From contig CADAQX010000006.1 in NCBI GenBank assembly GCA_902790215.1, positions 62,001 through 126,000 on the forward strand: a DNA stretch of 64,000 nucleotides, in the 5' to 3' direction. The position numbers and the translations under genes are program-made. Shown here piece after piece: positions 33,975 through 42,935 of this stretch; position 1 is the stretch's first letter, and each line of letters starts with the position of its first letter. Source of the stretch: an uncultured Bacteroidota bacterium. GTDB taxonomy: Bacteria; Bacteroidota; Bacteroidia; Bacteroidales; P3. The notes under the pieces were generated by a model. It was not told the DNA's origin, did not search any database, and saw only the letters and a list, made by a program, of their open reading frames with translations.

Positions 33975-36233
33975 TTATCGTCTGCGGCCACCACCATCAC
34001 TGCGACGGCGGTCACCACCTTCACGACGGGCACCTCCACGGTCACCACCTTCACGACGGGGACCACGGTCGCCTTCGCGGCGGGGTGCGCGGGCAGGCTT
34101 TTCTTCTACATAGCCCTCAGGTTTGGGCAGCAAAGCCTTGCGGCTGAGTTTCAGCTTGCCGTTCTTCTCATCAACAGCGATAATCTTCACTTTGATGATA
34201 TCGCCCTCTTCGATAAGACCCTCAAGGGTGTCGGTACGTTTCCAGTCATACTCGCTGATGTGCATCAAGCCCTCTTTGCCAGGCAGGAATTCGAGGAAAG
34301 CACCAAACTCAACGATGCTGACAACTTTGGCATCATAAATCTGTCCCACCTCGGGAACTGTGCAGATTTCTTTAATCCACTTGATAGCTGCATCGATACC
34401 TTCTTTGTCCTGAGAGGCGACATCGACAATTCCCTGGTCGCCGACTTCTTCGATATTGATAATCGTGTTGGTCTCGGACTGGATTTTCTGGATGACCTCA
34501 CCGCCTTTACCGATAACAGCACCGATAAAGTCTTTGGGTATTTGAATCTGGACGATGCGAGGCACAAAGGGTTTGTAGTCCTCACGAGGCTCGGCAATAG
34601 TGCTCTGCAGGTGGTCGAGAATATGGAGGCGACCCTGACGAGCCTGCTCCAAAGCCTTGGCCAATACGTCGTAGCTCAAACCGTCGACCTTGATATCCAT
34701 CTGGCATGCGGTGATGCCGTCGCGGGTACCGCAGACTTTGAAGTCCATGTCGCCAAGGTGATCCTCGTCACCAAGGATATCGCTCAATACGGCCCATTTG
34801 TCACCCTTGCTGATAAGACCCATTGCAATACCGGCAACAGGCTTGCGAATCTTCACACCTGCATCCATCAGTGCCAGGCAGCCGGCGCACACAGTGGCCA
34901 TCGAGCTGGAACCATTGGACTCAAGAATATCAGACACCACACGGATGGTATAGGGGCATTCGCTCTCGGCGGGAAGCACCTCTTTGAGGGCACGCCAAGC
35001 CAAATGGCCATGTCCCACCTCACGACGGCTGAGACCACGGTTGCCCTTCACCTCACCAGTGGCAAAGCCCGGGAAGTTGTAGTGAAGGAGGAAACGGCGG
35101 GTACCTTCGATGACGGCACCGTCGATGATTTGCTCATCAAGCTTGGTGCCGAGGGTGACAGTGCTCAACGACTGCGTCTCGCCACGGGTGAAAATGGCAC
35201 TGCCGTGAGCAGAAGGCAGGTAGTTGACTTCGCTCCAGAGGGGACGAATCTCGTCCAGCTGGCGACCGTCCAGACGGCTGCGCTCGGCCAGAACCATATC
35301 GCGCATGGCCTCGCGCTCGGTGTCGTGATAGTAACGGTCAATCATAAATTTGATTTCGTCAGTGAGAGTCTCCTCAGTGTAGTTGGCATCGATAAACTCC
35401 TGCTTGATGGCCTCGAAGCCCTCTTCACGCTGATGCTTGTTGGCAATGCCCTGCTTGCTGAAGTCATAGCACTTCTGATAAACGGCATCGTGGAGACGCT
35501 GGCGCAGCTCCTCGTCGTTCACCTCGTGGCAATACTCGCGTTTCTCCGTCTTGCCGGCCTCAACCGTCAATTCGGCAATAGCGCGGCACTGAATCTGGAT
35601 AGCCTTGTGGGCTGCCTTGAGGGCACCCAGCATTACCTCTTCGCTGACCTCTTTCATCTCGCCTTCCACCATCATGATGTTCTCCTCGGTAGCGGCCACA
35701 ATCAGGTCAAGGTCGGCACGCTCGATGTCTTGCATCGGGGTGTTGATTACATAGTCGCCGTCAAGGTAGGACACACGCACTTCGGAAACCGGGCCGTTGA
35801 AAGGAATATCAGATACTGCCAAAGCAGATGCGGCAGCCAAAGCGGCCAGCTGGTCGGGCATCGTGTTCTTGTCACCCGAAATAAGGGTTATCTGAACCTG
35901 CACCTCGGCATGGAAATTGTCGGGGAACAGGGGACGCAGTGCACGGTCCACCAGACGGGCGATGAGAATCTCATGCTCCGAGGGACGTGCCTCGCGCTTG
36001 AAGAAGCCACCGGGGAAACGCCCCATAGCGGCGTATTTCTCTTGGTAATCCACTGTGAGGGGCATGAAGTCTACGTTCTCCCCCACTTCTTTCTTGGAAC
36101 AGACTGTGGCCAGCAGCATGGTGTCGTTCATGCGCACCACTGCCGAGCCATCGGCCTGCTTGGCAAGCTTGCCAGTTTCGATTTCAATCATGCGGCCATC
36201 GCCGAGATCGAATTTCTTTGTGATAATGTTCAT
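33975..36233 (-). CDS. pnp: polyribonucleotide nucleotidyltransferase (PNPase)
   Basis: 752 residues. Two RNase PH domains (about 1-230 and 320-545, with '[30 protein letters not shown]' and '[20 protein letters not shown]') are followed by a KH domain ('[22 protein letters not shown]', about 560) and an S1 domain ('[30 protein letters not shown]', about 627). A ~40-residue tail of repeated Arg/Gly/Glu motifs ([10 protein letters not shown]) is a Bacteroidota-style RNA-binding extension. The enzyme degrades RNA 3' to 5' using phosphate. It is preceded by rpsO, as in many bacteria, but a terminator separates them. Confidence 0.97.
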   Translation of the reverse strand: MNIITKKFDLGDGRMIEIETGKLAKQADGSAVVRMNDTMLLATVCSKKEVGENVDFMPLTVDYQEKYAAMGRFPGGFFKREARPSEHEILIARLVDRALRPLFPDNFHAEVQVQITLISGDKNTMPDQLAALAAASALAVSDIPFNGPVSEVRVSYLDGDYVINTPMQDIERADLDLIVAATEENIMMVEGEMKEVSEEVMLGALKAAHKAIQIQCRAIAELTVEAGKTEKREYCHEVNDEELRQRLHDAVYQKCYDFSKQGIANKHQREEGFEAIKQEFIDANYTEETLTDEIKFMIDRYYHDTEREAMRDMVLAERSRLDGRQLDEIRPLWSEVNYLPSAHGSAIFTRGETQSLSTVTLGTKLDEQIIDGAVIEGTRRFLLHYNFPGFATGEVKGNRGLSRREVGHGHLAWRALKEVLPAESECPYTIRVVSDILESNGSSSMATVCAGCLALMDAGVKIRKPVAGIAMGLISKGDKWAVLSDILGDEDHLGDMDFKVCGTRDGITACQMDIKVDGLSYDVLAKALEQARQGRLHILDHLQSTIAEPREDYKPFVPRIVQIQIPKDFIGAVIGKGGEVIQKIQSETNTIINIEEVGDQGIVDVASQDKEGIDAAIKWIKEICTVPEVGQIYDAKVVSIVEFGAFLEFLPGKEGLMHISEYDWKRTDTLEGLIEEGDIIKVKIIAVDEKNGKLKLSRKALLPKPEGYVEEKPARAPRREGDRGPRREGGDRGGARREGGDRRRSDGGGRRR

Positions 36234-36355
36234 TTTCCTTTATTGTTTCTTATTACCGCTACGTACCGCACCGTGCGGCACGCATATAACCTAGCAGAAA
36301 CACGGGAAGACCCCTCCTTAGCCAGGCATATCAGTTAATTACATTCTTCTTTTTC

Positions 36356-36387
36356 AAAAAAGGGTCCCCAGAGAACCCAGGGACCCC
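36356..36387 (-). terminator. intrinsic terminator of rpsO
   Basis: On the minus strand GGGTCCC and GGGACCC form a stem around a 12-nt loop (36362-36387), followed by six U (36356-36361). Confidence 0.75.
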
Positions 36388-36416
36388 AACCATAACCAAA
36401 TAAATATGAAAAACTA

Positions 36417-36686
36417 TTACTTCCTTAAGTTTAACTTCTTGATAAGGGCGCGGTAACGCTCGATATCATTCTCTTTCAGATAGTCCAGCTGGCGACGGCG
36501 TTTACCAACGAGGGCAACCAGTGCACGCTCGCTCACTTGGTCTTTCTTGTTCTTTTTCATCAACTCGGTAAGATGCTGGATTCTGTAGGTGAAGAGAGCA
36601 ATCTGAGCCTCGACAGAGCCAGTATCTTTGGCGCTCTTACCATACTCGGCAAATATCTCCTCTTTCTTTTCTTTTGTCAGATACAT
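36417..36686 (-). CDS. rpsO: 30S ribosomal protein S15
   Basis: 89 residues, the standard length. The family core is intact: 'GKSAKDTGSVEAQIALFTYRIQHLTELMKKNKKDQVSERALVALVGKRRRQLDYLKENDIERYRALIKKLNLRK', including the GDTGS-like loop and the LVGKRRRLLDYL segment that binds 16S rRNA helix 22. It has its own strong promoter (36734-36764) and terminator. Confidence 0.97.
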   Translation of the reverse strand: MYLTKEKKEEIFAEYGKSAKDTGSVEAQIALFTYRIQHLTELMKKNKKDQVSERALVALVGKRRRQLDYLKENDIERYRALIKKLNLRK

Positions 36687-36733
36687 GTTTTTATGCTACG
36701 TTTTATGTGTGTTTTTTCTTTCTAATTCGTTTG

Positions 36734-36764
36734 CAAAAGTACAACTTATTTTTCATTCACCAAA
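36734..36764 (-). promoter_or_regulatory. rpsO: promoter of rpsO
   Basis: Minus strand TTTG (36761-36764), 19-nt spacer, TACTTTTG (36734-36741): a full consensus match. The rest of the gap 36687-37079 holds a plus-strand -7 element (TATCTTTG, 37045-37052) for the Na/Pi gene and an unsupported 59-codon basic frame at 36802-36981. Confidence 0.75.
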
Positions 36765-37079
36765 CATATTTTCTTAAAAAAGTCCACTTTTAACACTTGT
36801 TATGAATTATCGCACACCTAAACCTGCACCCAAAAGCACTGCTATCCCCTTATTCCACAACAAAAAGCATTCCTTTTGGCGTACACGGCTCTTCCCGGCG
36901 CGTTTTTTGACCAAATCACCACATTTTCTCTGCAAAACAGCCTTTTCAGAGGGCATCGACATCATTTTTGGCGCTTTATAATGCACCATAAAAAACGTAA
37001 CTAAAACGTAACATCCATATTACTCCGATATGAAGATTAAATAGTATCTTTGCAGCTAAAATAACGCAACCCCATTCAC

Positions 37080-38819
37080 ATGTCAACAAACGATATCATA
37101 TTCATGCTCTTGGATTTGGCCGGTGCCTTGGCTGTCTTTCTCTTCGCCATGAAACTGATGAGCGAAGGACTTCAGAAATACGCCGGCTCGAAACTGCGCC
37201 ACATCCTCACCAAAATTACAGGCAAACCGTTGAGCGGCATTCTGGCCGGTACCGGAGTGACGGCCATCATCCAAAGCTCCACCGCCACAACTGTTATGGC
37301 CGTGGGATTTGCGGGAGCCGGGCTACTCACTCTCAGCGGTGCCATTGCCGTGGTGATGGGTGCCAACATCGGCACAACGATAACCGCCTGGATTATCCTA
37401 CCCAGTCTTGCCTCCGGCGGCGGAGAGGAGTTCGCCGTGCCGCTGATTCCTATGATACTCGGTGCCATCAGCCTCTTCTTCATCTTCTCCAAGAAAAACA
37501 AGATGCAGTACCTCGGCCAAACCATCATAGGCCTCTGCCTGTTGCTGCTGGGCATGTGGCTGCTCGAACTTGCCGTTCCCGAGCTGGACGCCGAAACCGT
37601 ACACACCATCAGCACATGGGGCGGCGAGGGCATCCTGCAGGTGCTGCTTTTCATCGTGATAGGCGCCGTTCTGTGCATCATCCTGCAAACCTCCTCGGCT
37701 ATGACCGCCGTCATCCTGCTCATGGGCAGCCAAGGCTGGATTAAGTTCGACATAGCCCTGGCTCTCGTCATGGGGCAGAACCTCGGCACCACACTGACCG
37801 CCCAAGTGGTGGCCATGACAACCGGCACCACCGGAAAACGCACGGCACGCGCCCACCTGGTGTTCAATGTGGCAGGTGTACTGCTGTGTCTGCTCCTGTT
37901 CGTACCCATCCGCGACGGCATCATGAGCCTCACCGGCATCTCCCAAATGCCCACCACGGCTGCCGACAAACAACTCTACCCCTTGGCCATCACCATCTTC
38001 CACACCTTCTTCAACGTCTTCACCACCGTCATCCTGGCCTTCTTCATCCCGCAGATTGTCAAGATAGTGAACTGGCTGGTGCCCGACCGCAAGGAGGATG
38101 GCGAAGAGGAATTCCGCCTCAGATATATCGAACCCAACGTCATCTCCACTGCCGAGCTCAACCTGCAGAGTGCCAAGAGCGAGATTGAGGAGTTCTCGAA
38201 GCGGGTGCTGCGCATGTACACCTTCCTGCCGTCGCTGCGCACAGCCAAAGACGACAACGAATTCGACGCCATAATGGAACGAATCGGGAAATACGAGAGC
38301 ATCACCGACCGCATGGAGATGGAAATATCGAAATTCCTCACCAAAGTAGGCTCCGGCGACATCAGCGCCCATGCCTCCGAGCGCGTCACCTCCATGATGC
38401 GTATTGTGGACAACCTTGAAAGCATCGGCGACACCATCTTCCAGATAGCCATGACACGCCGCAGCAAACGCGAGGATGCCGTCCATTTCGACCAGGAGAT
38501 GAACGACAACCTCAGACACATGACCGACCTCGTGCAGAAAGCCCTCGATGTGATGGACGCCAACCTGCACGACTACGACCACATAAACCTCGATGCCGCC
38601 TACGCCGCCGAGCGCGAAATCAACCACTACCGCGACATACTGCGCAAACGGCACCTCGACGCCCTCAAACTGGGCGTTTACGACTTCAACGTCGGAAATG
38701 CATACAGCAGCCTCTACGCCCTATACGAAAAACTGGGAGATTACGTTATCAACGTATCGGAGGCCATAGACAACAGCGTAAAAGCCGCCGAAACATTTGG
38801 AACAGAAACTAAACAATAA
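37080..38819 (+). CDS. Na+/phosphate cotransporter family protein
   Basis: 579 residues. Two Na/Pi-cotransporter repeats (PF02690) with the QSS-type motifs 'GTGVTAIIQSSTATTVMAVGFAGAGLL' (about 58-84) and 'GAVLCIILQTSSAMTAVILLMGSQGW' (about 195-220) lie in roughly nine membrane helices. The C-terminal ~200 residues are a cytoplasmic PhoU-like helical domain ('RVTSMMRIVDNLESIGDTIFQIAM'). It probably imports phosphate with Na+. purM follows 4 nt downstream, then a HIT gene, giving a three-gene unit with a -7 element at 37045-37052. Confidence 0.92.
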   Translation: MSTNDIIFMLLDLAGALAVFLFAMKLMSEGLQKYAGSKLRHILTKITGKPLSGILAGTGVTAIIQSSTATTVMAVGFAGAGLLTLSGAIAVVMGANIGTTITAWIILPSLASGGGEEFAVPLIPMILGAISLFFIFSKKNKMQYLGQTIIGLCLLLLGMWLLELAVPELDAETVHTISTWGGEGILQVLLFIVIGAVLCIILQTSSAMTAVILLMGSQGWIKFDIALALVMGQNLGTTLTAQVVAMTTGTTGKRTARAHLVFNVAGVLLCLLLFVPIRDGIMSLTGISQMPTTAADKQLYPLAITIFHTFFNVFTTVILAFFIPQIVKIVNWLVPDRKEDGEEEFRLRYIEPNVISTAELNLQSAKSEIEEFSKRVLRMYTFLPSLRTAKDDNEFDAIMERIGKYESITDRMEMEISKFLTKVGSGDISAHASERVTSMMRIVDNLESIGDTIFQIAMTRRSKREDAVHFDQEMNDNLRHMTDLVQKALDVMDANLHDYDHINLDAAYAAEREINHYRDILRKRHLDALKLGVYDFNVGNAYSSLYALYEKLGDYVINVSEAIDNSVKAAETFGTETKQ

Positions 38820-38823
38820 CAAT

Positions 38824-39996
38824 ATGGATACCCTGAAATACAACCTTCGCGGAGTCTCCGCCTCGAAAGAAGACGTCCACAACGCCATCAAAAACATCGA
38901 CAAAGGGCTCTTCCCGAAAGCCTTCTGCAAAATCATCCCCGACTATCTCGGGGGCGACGACTACTACTGCAACATCATGCACGCCGACGGTGCCGGCACC
39001 AAATCGTCCCTCGCCTATCTCTATTGGAAAGAAACAGGCGACATGAGCGTGTGGAAAGGCATCGCCATCGACGCCGTAGTCATGAACCTCGACGACCTGC
39101 TTTGCGTGGGTGCCGTCGACAACATACTGCTCTCCTCCACCATCGGCCGCAACAAAAACCTCATACCCGGCGAGGTCATCAGTGCCGTTATCAACGGCAC
39201 CGAGGAGTTCCTCCAGCAGATGCGCGACCTGGGCATTGGCATCTACCTCACAGGCGGCGAAACAGCCGACGTAGGCGACCTTGTTCGCACCATCATCGTC
39301 GACTCCACCGTCACCGCCCGCATGCGCCGTGCCGACGTCATCGACAACGCACACATCCACGCCGGAAACGTCATCGTAGGCCTCGCCTCCTACGGCCAGG
39401 CAACCTACGAGACGCAATACAACGGCGGCATGGGCAGCAACGGCCTCACATCGGCACGCCACGACGTCTTTGCCAAGCTCTACGCCACCCAGTACCCCAT
39501 GAGCTACGACCACAGCCTGCCACAGGACGTGGTGTACTGTGGCTCCCGCCGCCTCACCGACCCCACCGAGGTGCCAGGAGTGGACGCCGGCAAAATGGTG
39601 CTCTCCCCCACCCGCACCTACGCCCCCGTCATACGCCGTGTGCTCGACCAATACCGCTCACACATCAGCGGCATGATACACTGCAGCGGCGGAGCGCAGA
39701 CCAAGGTATTGCACTTCATCGACAATCTCCATGTTGTCAAAGACAACCTTTTCCCCGTGCCTCCCCTCTTCCGCATGATACACGACGAAAGCGGCACCGA
39801 ATGGAGCGAGATGTACAAAGTCTTCAACATGGGCCACCGCATGGAAATCTACACCGACGAAAGCACTGCGCAGGGCATCATCGACATCGCACGCAGCTTC
39901 AACATCGACGCACGTATCATCGGCCATGTCGAGGCACACAACACCGCCCAGGTGACCGTGTCATCAGAAAACGGAACATTCATCTACAACATTTAA
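38824..39996 (+). CDS. purM: phosphoribosylformylglycinamidine cyclo-ligase (AIR synthase), Bacteroidota type
   Basis: 390 residues from ATG 38824; the nine residues upstream overlap the previous stop. It shows 'RGVSASKEDVHNAIKNIDKGLFPKAFCKI', the nucleotide-binding 'HADGAGTKSSLAYLYWKETG', 'VVMNLDDLLCVGAVDNILLSSTIGRNKNLIPGEVI', 'YLTGGETADVGDLVRTIIVDSTVTAR' and the glycine-rich 'YNGGMGSNGLTSARHDVF'. This is the divergent PurM form of Bacteroidota. It closes the imidazole ring of FGAM with ATP in purine synthesis. Confidence 0.9.
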   Translation: MDTLKYNLRGVSASKEDVHNAIKNIDKGLFPKAFCKIIPDYLGGDDYYCNIMHADGAGTKSSLAYLYWKETGDMSVWKGIAIDAVVMNLDDLLCVGAVDNILLSSTIGRNKNLIPGEVISAVINGTEEFLQQMRDLGIGIYLTGGETADVGDLVRTIIVDSTVTARMRRADVIDNAHIHAGNVIVGLASYGQATYETQYNGGMGSNGLTSARHDVFAKLYATQYPMSYDHSLPQDVVYCGSRRLTDPTEVPGVDAGKMVLSPTRTYAPVIRRVLDQYRSHISGMIHCSGGAQTKVLHFIDNLHVVKDNLFPVPPLFRMIHDESGTEWSEMYKVFNMGHRMEIYTDESTAQGIIDIARSFNIDARIIGHVEAHNTAQVTVSSENGTFIYNI

Positions 39997-40007
39997 TACG
40001 CAACATC

Positions 40008-40403
40008 ATGGCTTCAATCTTTTCACGTATCGTAGCCGGTGAAATACCCTGCTACAAAGTGGCCGAGACCGAAAACTGTCTCGCCTTTCTCGACGTCAAC
40101 CCTGTGGTGAAAGGGCACGTGCTCTGCATCCCCAAAAAAGAGGTTGACTATATTTTCGATCTCGACGAGGATCTCTACTGCCAGCTGCAGCACTTCACCT
40201 ACCGCGTGGCCAAAGGCCTGAAAAAGGTCTGTCCCTGCGTCAAAGTGGGCGTAGCCGTGCTGGGTCTGGAAGTACCCCACGCCCACATACACCTCGTGCC
40301 CATGCAGACCGAGGCCGACCTCAACTTCCACCACCACATCAAGATGGAACCCGAAGAAATGCAGGCTCTCGCCGCACAGATAGCACAGGCTGTGGAACTA
40401 TAG
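40008..40403 (+). CDS. HIT family nucleotide-binding protein
   Basis: 131 residues from ATG 40008, 11 nt after purM. Histidine-triad motif 'VPHAHIHLVPM' (about 92-102) and N-terminal 'SIFSRIVAGEIPCYKVAETENCLAFLDVNPVVKGHVLCIPKKE' are typical of HINT/PKCI-type AMP hydrolases (purine nucleoside phosphoramidase). The His triad and preceding Gly are intact. It is followed by a strong intrinsic terminator that closes the operon. Confidence 0.93.
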   Translation: MASIFSRIVAGEIPCYKVAETENCLAFLDVNPVVKGHVLCIPKKEVDYIFDLDEDLYCQLQHFTYRVAKGLKKVCPCVKVGVAVLGLEVPHAHIHLVPMQTEADLNFHHHIKMEPEEMQALAAQIAQAVEL

Positions 40404-40420
40404 CCCAACACAACAAAAAA

Positions 40421-40469
40421 GGGAACTGGGCGGCTCGGCAAAAGTCGAGCCACCCAGTTCCCTTTTTTT
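40421..40469 (+). terminator. intrinsic terminator of the Na/Pi-purM-HIT operon
   Basis: A long stem of GGGAACTGGG-GGCTCG with its complement (40421-40436 / 40445-40462) is followed by seven T (40463-40469). Confidence 0.9.
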
Positions 40470-40489
40470 GATGTGTCGGTCTCTCGACA

Positions 40490-40595
40490 ATACATTCGGC
40501 CTTCATATACCGCTTTTTCAGGTCTCTTAGCATTTCCTACGTCATCATAGCCACAACCTTGTCTCGCCGTAGCCCGACGCTGAATCGCTAGCGGA
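40490..40595 (+). repeat. decayed 5' half of MITE A
   Basis: The segment from CGCTTTTTCAGGTCTC to TCTCGCCGTAGCCCG resembles the first half of the elements at 16500 and 40910, with several deletions and substitutions. No inverted-repeat end is preserved. Confidence 0.5.
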
Positions 40596-40641
40596 CGTTG
40601 CACAAAGTAACGTCGCGACCGAATTATTTTCGTCGAGTCAC

Positions 40642-40907
40642 CTGCCGCTTCGCGCGTAATTTACATTATATTCTGTGAGGGATTGCGCCAACTTACGTCA
40701 ACGTTCCGATATTGTCGCATATTTGTCCCCAACGTTCCTCTGTGTGCCTTCAGAGCTCGGTGTTGCGTCGTACTTTATCCTATCGTTATTCGATATGTTT
40801 CCCCCATTTTTCCCTTTCTGAAACGGAAAAAGAGTGGAAAACGATCGAACAACGATCGAATAAATGACGACCCTTGATGGTTGCTATATACTAAGTAGGT
40901 CCTATTA
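40642..40907 (+). repeat. 266-bp interspersed repeat B, copy 2
   Basis: Gap-free match to 20996-21261. The hairpin core (about 40779-40858) is preserved. It ends in TTAA, where MITE A is inserted, whereas copy 1 keeps the uninterrupted site. With the flanking A elements this fills most of the 862-bp gene-free gap 40404-41265. Confidence 0.75.
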
Positions 40908-41099
40908 AACCCAAATCGGTCATTAGACCGACTTTTCAGTCAATCTCGTCTTTTTCAGGTCTGTTTATGCCATATCAGCATTTCTTTCGGCATCTTGTCC
41001 ACATCCCTGTCTCGCCGTAGCCCGCTACGCCTTCGCCAGCGATGCGGCCAATCTGCTCGAAACAAATACTAATCTCACTGATGACCGATTGGGGATTAA
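40905..41099 (+). mobile_element. MITE-like element, copy A2
   Basis: The element is 40910 to about 41094 with left end CCCAAATCGGTC intact and right end GACCGATT-GGGG slightly decayed. It is flanked by TTAAA (40905-40909) and ATTAA (41095-41099). The interior closely matches copy A1, including the stretch CATATCAGCATTTCTTTCGG and the CGTAG/CTACG stem. Confidence 0.78.
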
Positions 41100-41104
41100 T
41101 AGCA

Positions 41105-41134
41105 ATCCCCCGCACTATACTCAGTGCGGGGGAT
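41105..41134 (-). terminator. 12-bp hairpin downstream of greA
   Basis: ATCCCCCGCACT (41105-41116) and AGTGCGGGGGAT (41123-41134) pair perfectly around ATACTC. It lies 132 nt beyond the greA stop without a clear U-tract, so the terminator role is tentative. Confidence 0.4.
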
Positions 41135-41265
41135 GAGACGGTTTCAGGCGAGAGGAGATGTGCCGAAGCACAATGCATCACTTTCCGATGCGGGATAAAC
41201 CCTTTTGTTTAATTGTGCTTTGTTCTCCTACCTAATGTTGCTATACCCGGGCGAGGCAGTGGTTG

Positions 41266-41739
41266 TCAGCGCTCAATAGTGAGTATCTCGAACTGCATGG
41301 TACCCGCAGGGACCACCACATTGACTTGTTCTCCGGCGCGCTTGCCCAAGAATGCCTGGGCGAAAGGGGAGGTGACCGAAATCTTGCCTTCTTTCAAGCT
41401 GGCTTCGCTTTCGGGAACGATGGTATAGACCTGCTTGGCGTTGTTTTTGATATTGCGGATGGTGATTTTGGAGAGCAGCAGCACCTTTGAGGTGTCGATT
41501 TTCGACTCGTCGAGAAGACGGGCATTGGCAACCAGGTCCTGCAGTTTGGAGATACGGGCTTCGAGGTGGCCTTGTGCCTCTTTGGCGGCATCGTATTCGG
41601 CATTCTCGGACAGGTCGCCCTTGTCGCGGGCCTCCGCAATGGCCGCTGCCGCTGCGGGACGGTCAAAGGCAATGAGGTGGTGTAACTCGTCTTTCAGTTT
41701 CTGAAGACCTTCTTCGCTGTAATATTTTATTTCTGACAT
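41266..41739 (-). CDS. greA: transcription elongation factor GreA
   Basis: 157 residues, the normal length. The N-terminal coiled coil with the acidic tip 'AIAEARDKGDLSENAEYDAAKEAQGHLEARISKLQDLVANA' (D and E inserted into the RNAP secondary channel) and the C-terminal FKBP-like domain 'SPFAQAFLGKRAGEQVNVVVPAGTMQFEILTI' are intact. It promotes cleavage of backtracked RNA. It lies 87 nt after the PorV-like gene, separated by a strong terminator. Confidence 0.96.
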   Translation of the reverse strand: MSEIKYYSEEGLQKLKDELHHLIAFDRPAAAAAIAEARDKGDLSENAEYDAAKEAQGHLEARISKLQDLVANARLLDESKIDTSKVLLLSKITIRNIKNNAKQVYTIVPESEASLKEGKISVTSPFAQAFLGKRAGEQVNVVVPAGTMQFEILTIER

Positions 41740-41760
41740 GATATTATATTAAAGTTGTAA

Positions 41761-41803
41761 CGTTTAAAAATTAGGAAAGGCTTTCAAGGCCTTTCCTAAT
41801 TTT
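41761..41803 (-). terminator. intrinsic terminator of the secDF-to-PorV gene run
   Basis: AAAATTAGGAAAGGC (41767-41781) pairs perfectly with GCCTTTCCTAATTTT (41789-41803). On the minus strand the stem runs into UUUUUAAACG. Confidence 0.85.
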
Positions 41804-41826
41804 ATGATTATGTTACGGGATGTACT

Positions 41827-42903
41827 TTAGAAGCGGAAAGTAGCACCGATGGCATGTGTGCCACGGAGATTGGTACTTGCGCGGAATGAGTAATCAATCG
41901 AGAGGGAGGTTTTGTTTTCGCTTTCAGCCTTGCTCAGCGGTATGTCGACAGAGGCACCGGCACAGAGACCAGAGTTGGAAGTGGTACGCTTTTCGGGGTC
42001 GAAGATGTCGGTCTGATAGACATAGCCACAACGCAGGTTGAGGATGTTGAGCATGCCATACTCCAGGCCTACTGCAAAATTATCTTTCAGGAAGGCATTG
42101 GAGGTAAAGGCAGCGGCTATTGTCACATGCTGGCTGAGAGCCTCAATCAGGAAGTCGTAGGACAGACCGATGTTGAGGCAGGTGGGAAGCTCCATCTCGG
42201 CAGCGCGGAACTCACCAGTCATGGTGTTATCGGCATCATTGATGAACGTGAAGCTCATTCCCGAACCGCCAAAGCTGAAGGAGGGACCCCAGTTTTTCAG
42301 GCTGATACCGAACTTCAATTCATCGTTTTCACCTGTCACGTACTGAATACCTGCATCAACTGCAAAGGCGCTTCCCGAAATATTGTCGGTCGACTCACTG
42401 ACCACTTTGACGTTGACACCACCTTTAATAGAAGCAGTAAAGGTGTGGGCATAGGCCACGTTGATGTTCATCAGTGTGGGTGAGAAGGTACCGTTGATGG
42501 GTTCGGGGCTTTCGTAGGTGGTTACAGGAATGTCGCCAAAGCCCATGGACATGATGCTTAATCCCATAACACCGCGGTCAAAGAGGCGTACACCCAAACC
42601 GAAGGCGTTGATGGTAGCGCCACTGTTAAGGCCACTCTTGCCACCATTGAGCATGGTGTTGGTGTAAGAGAACTCCACGTTGCTCACATAGCTAAGACCG
42701 GCTATGTTCGAGTAGAAAGCATCCAAGCCACGCACATTGGCTACGTTTGCACTTCCCCAGCCATTGCTGCGGGCCCACGGATTGATGAGCAATTCCGTGG
42801 CACCGGCAGTACCTCTACGCTTGTCGTTACCGGCCCAGACGGCTTCGGTCGACAGGAGCAGCATAATGGCTACTACAGTTATTATTCTGAATATGTTTTT
42901 CAT
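41827..42903 (-). CDS. PorV/PorQ family outer-membrane protein
   Basis: 358 residues with a signal peptide ending EAVWA. 'GTAGATELLINPWARSNGWGSANVANVRGLDAFYSNIAGLSYVSNVEFSYTNTML' is the typical start of the PorV/PorQ (UPF0164) group: small-residue 'A..LLI...AR..G.G.A.VA...G..A...N.AGL'. The remainder is a 14-strand FadL-like barrel ending 'GTHAIGATFRF' with C-terminal Phe. PorV carries T9SS substrates from the translocon to the surface attachment complex. This paralogue sits directly after a large T9SS cargo gene (32-nt gap), suggesting a dedicated shuttle. Confidence 0.8.
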   Translation of the reverse strand: MKNIFRIITVVAIMLLLSTEAVWAGNDKRRGTAGATELLINPWARSNGWGSANVANVRGLDAFYSNIAGLSYVSNVEFSYTNTMLNGGKSGLNSGATINAFGLGVRLFDRGVMGLSIMSMGFGDIPVTTYESPEPINGTFSPTLMNINVAYAHTFTASIKGGVNVKVVSESTDNISGSAFAVDAGIQYVTGENDELKFGISLKNWGPSFSFGGSGMSFTFINDADNTMTGEFRAAEMELPTCLNIGLSYDFLIEALSQHVTIAAAFTSNAFLKDNFAVGLEYGMLNILNLRCGYVYQTDIFDPEKRTTSNSGLCAGASVDIPLSKAESENKTSLSIDYSFRASTNLRGTHAIGATFRF

Positions 42904-42935
42904 TTCTGCTATTTTTAAAGATTAACAAACAGTGC

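Noticed and set aside
33990-34090. Short near-repeats that look like a tandem or CRISPR-like array
   Set aside because: They are the coding sequence of the Arg/Gly-rich tail of PNPase (repeated RREGGD motifs); spacing follows codons and there are no unique spacers.
36802-36981. 59-codon basic open frame on the plus strand
   Set aside because: No promoter at a sensible distance, no family resemblance, and it sits in the rpsO/Na-Pi intergenic gap; chance opening is more likely.
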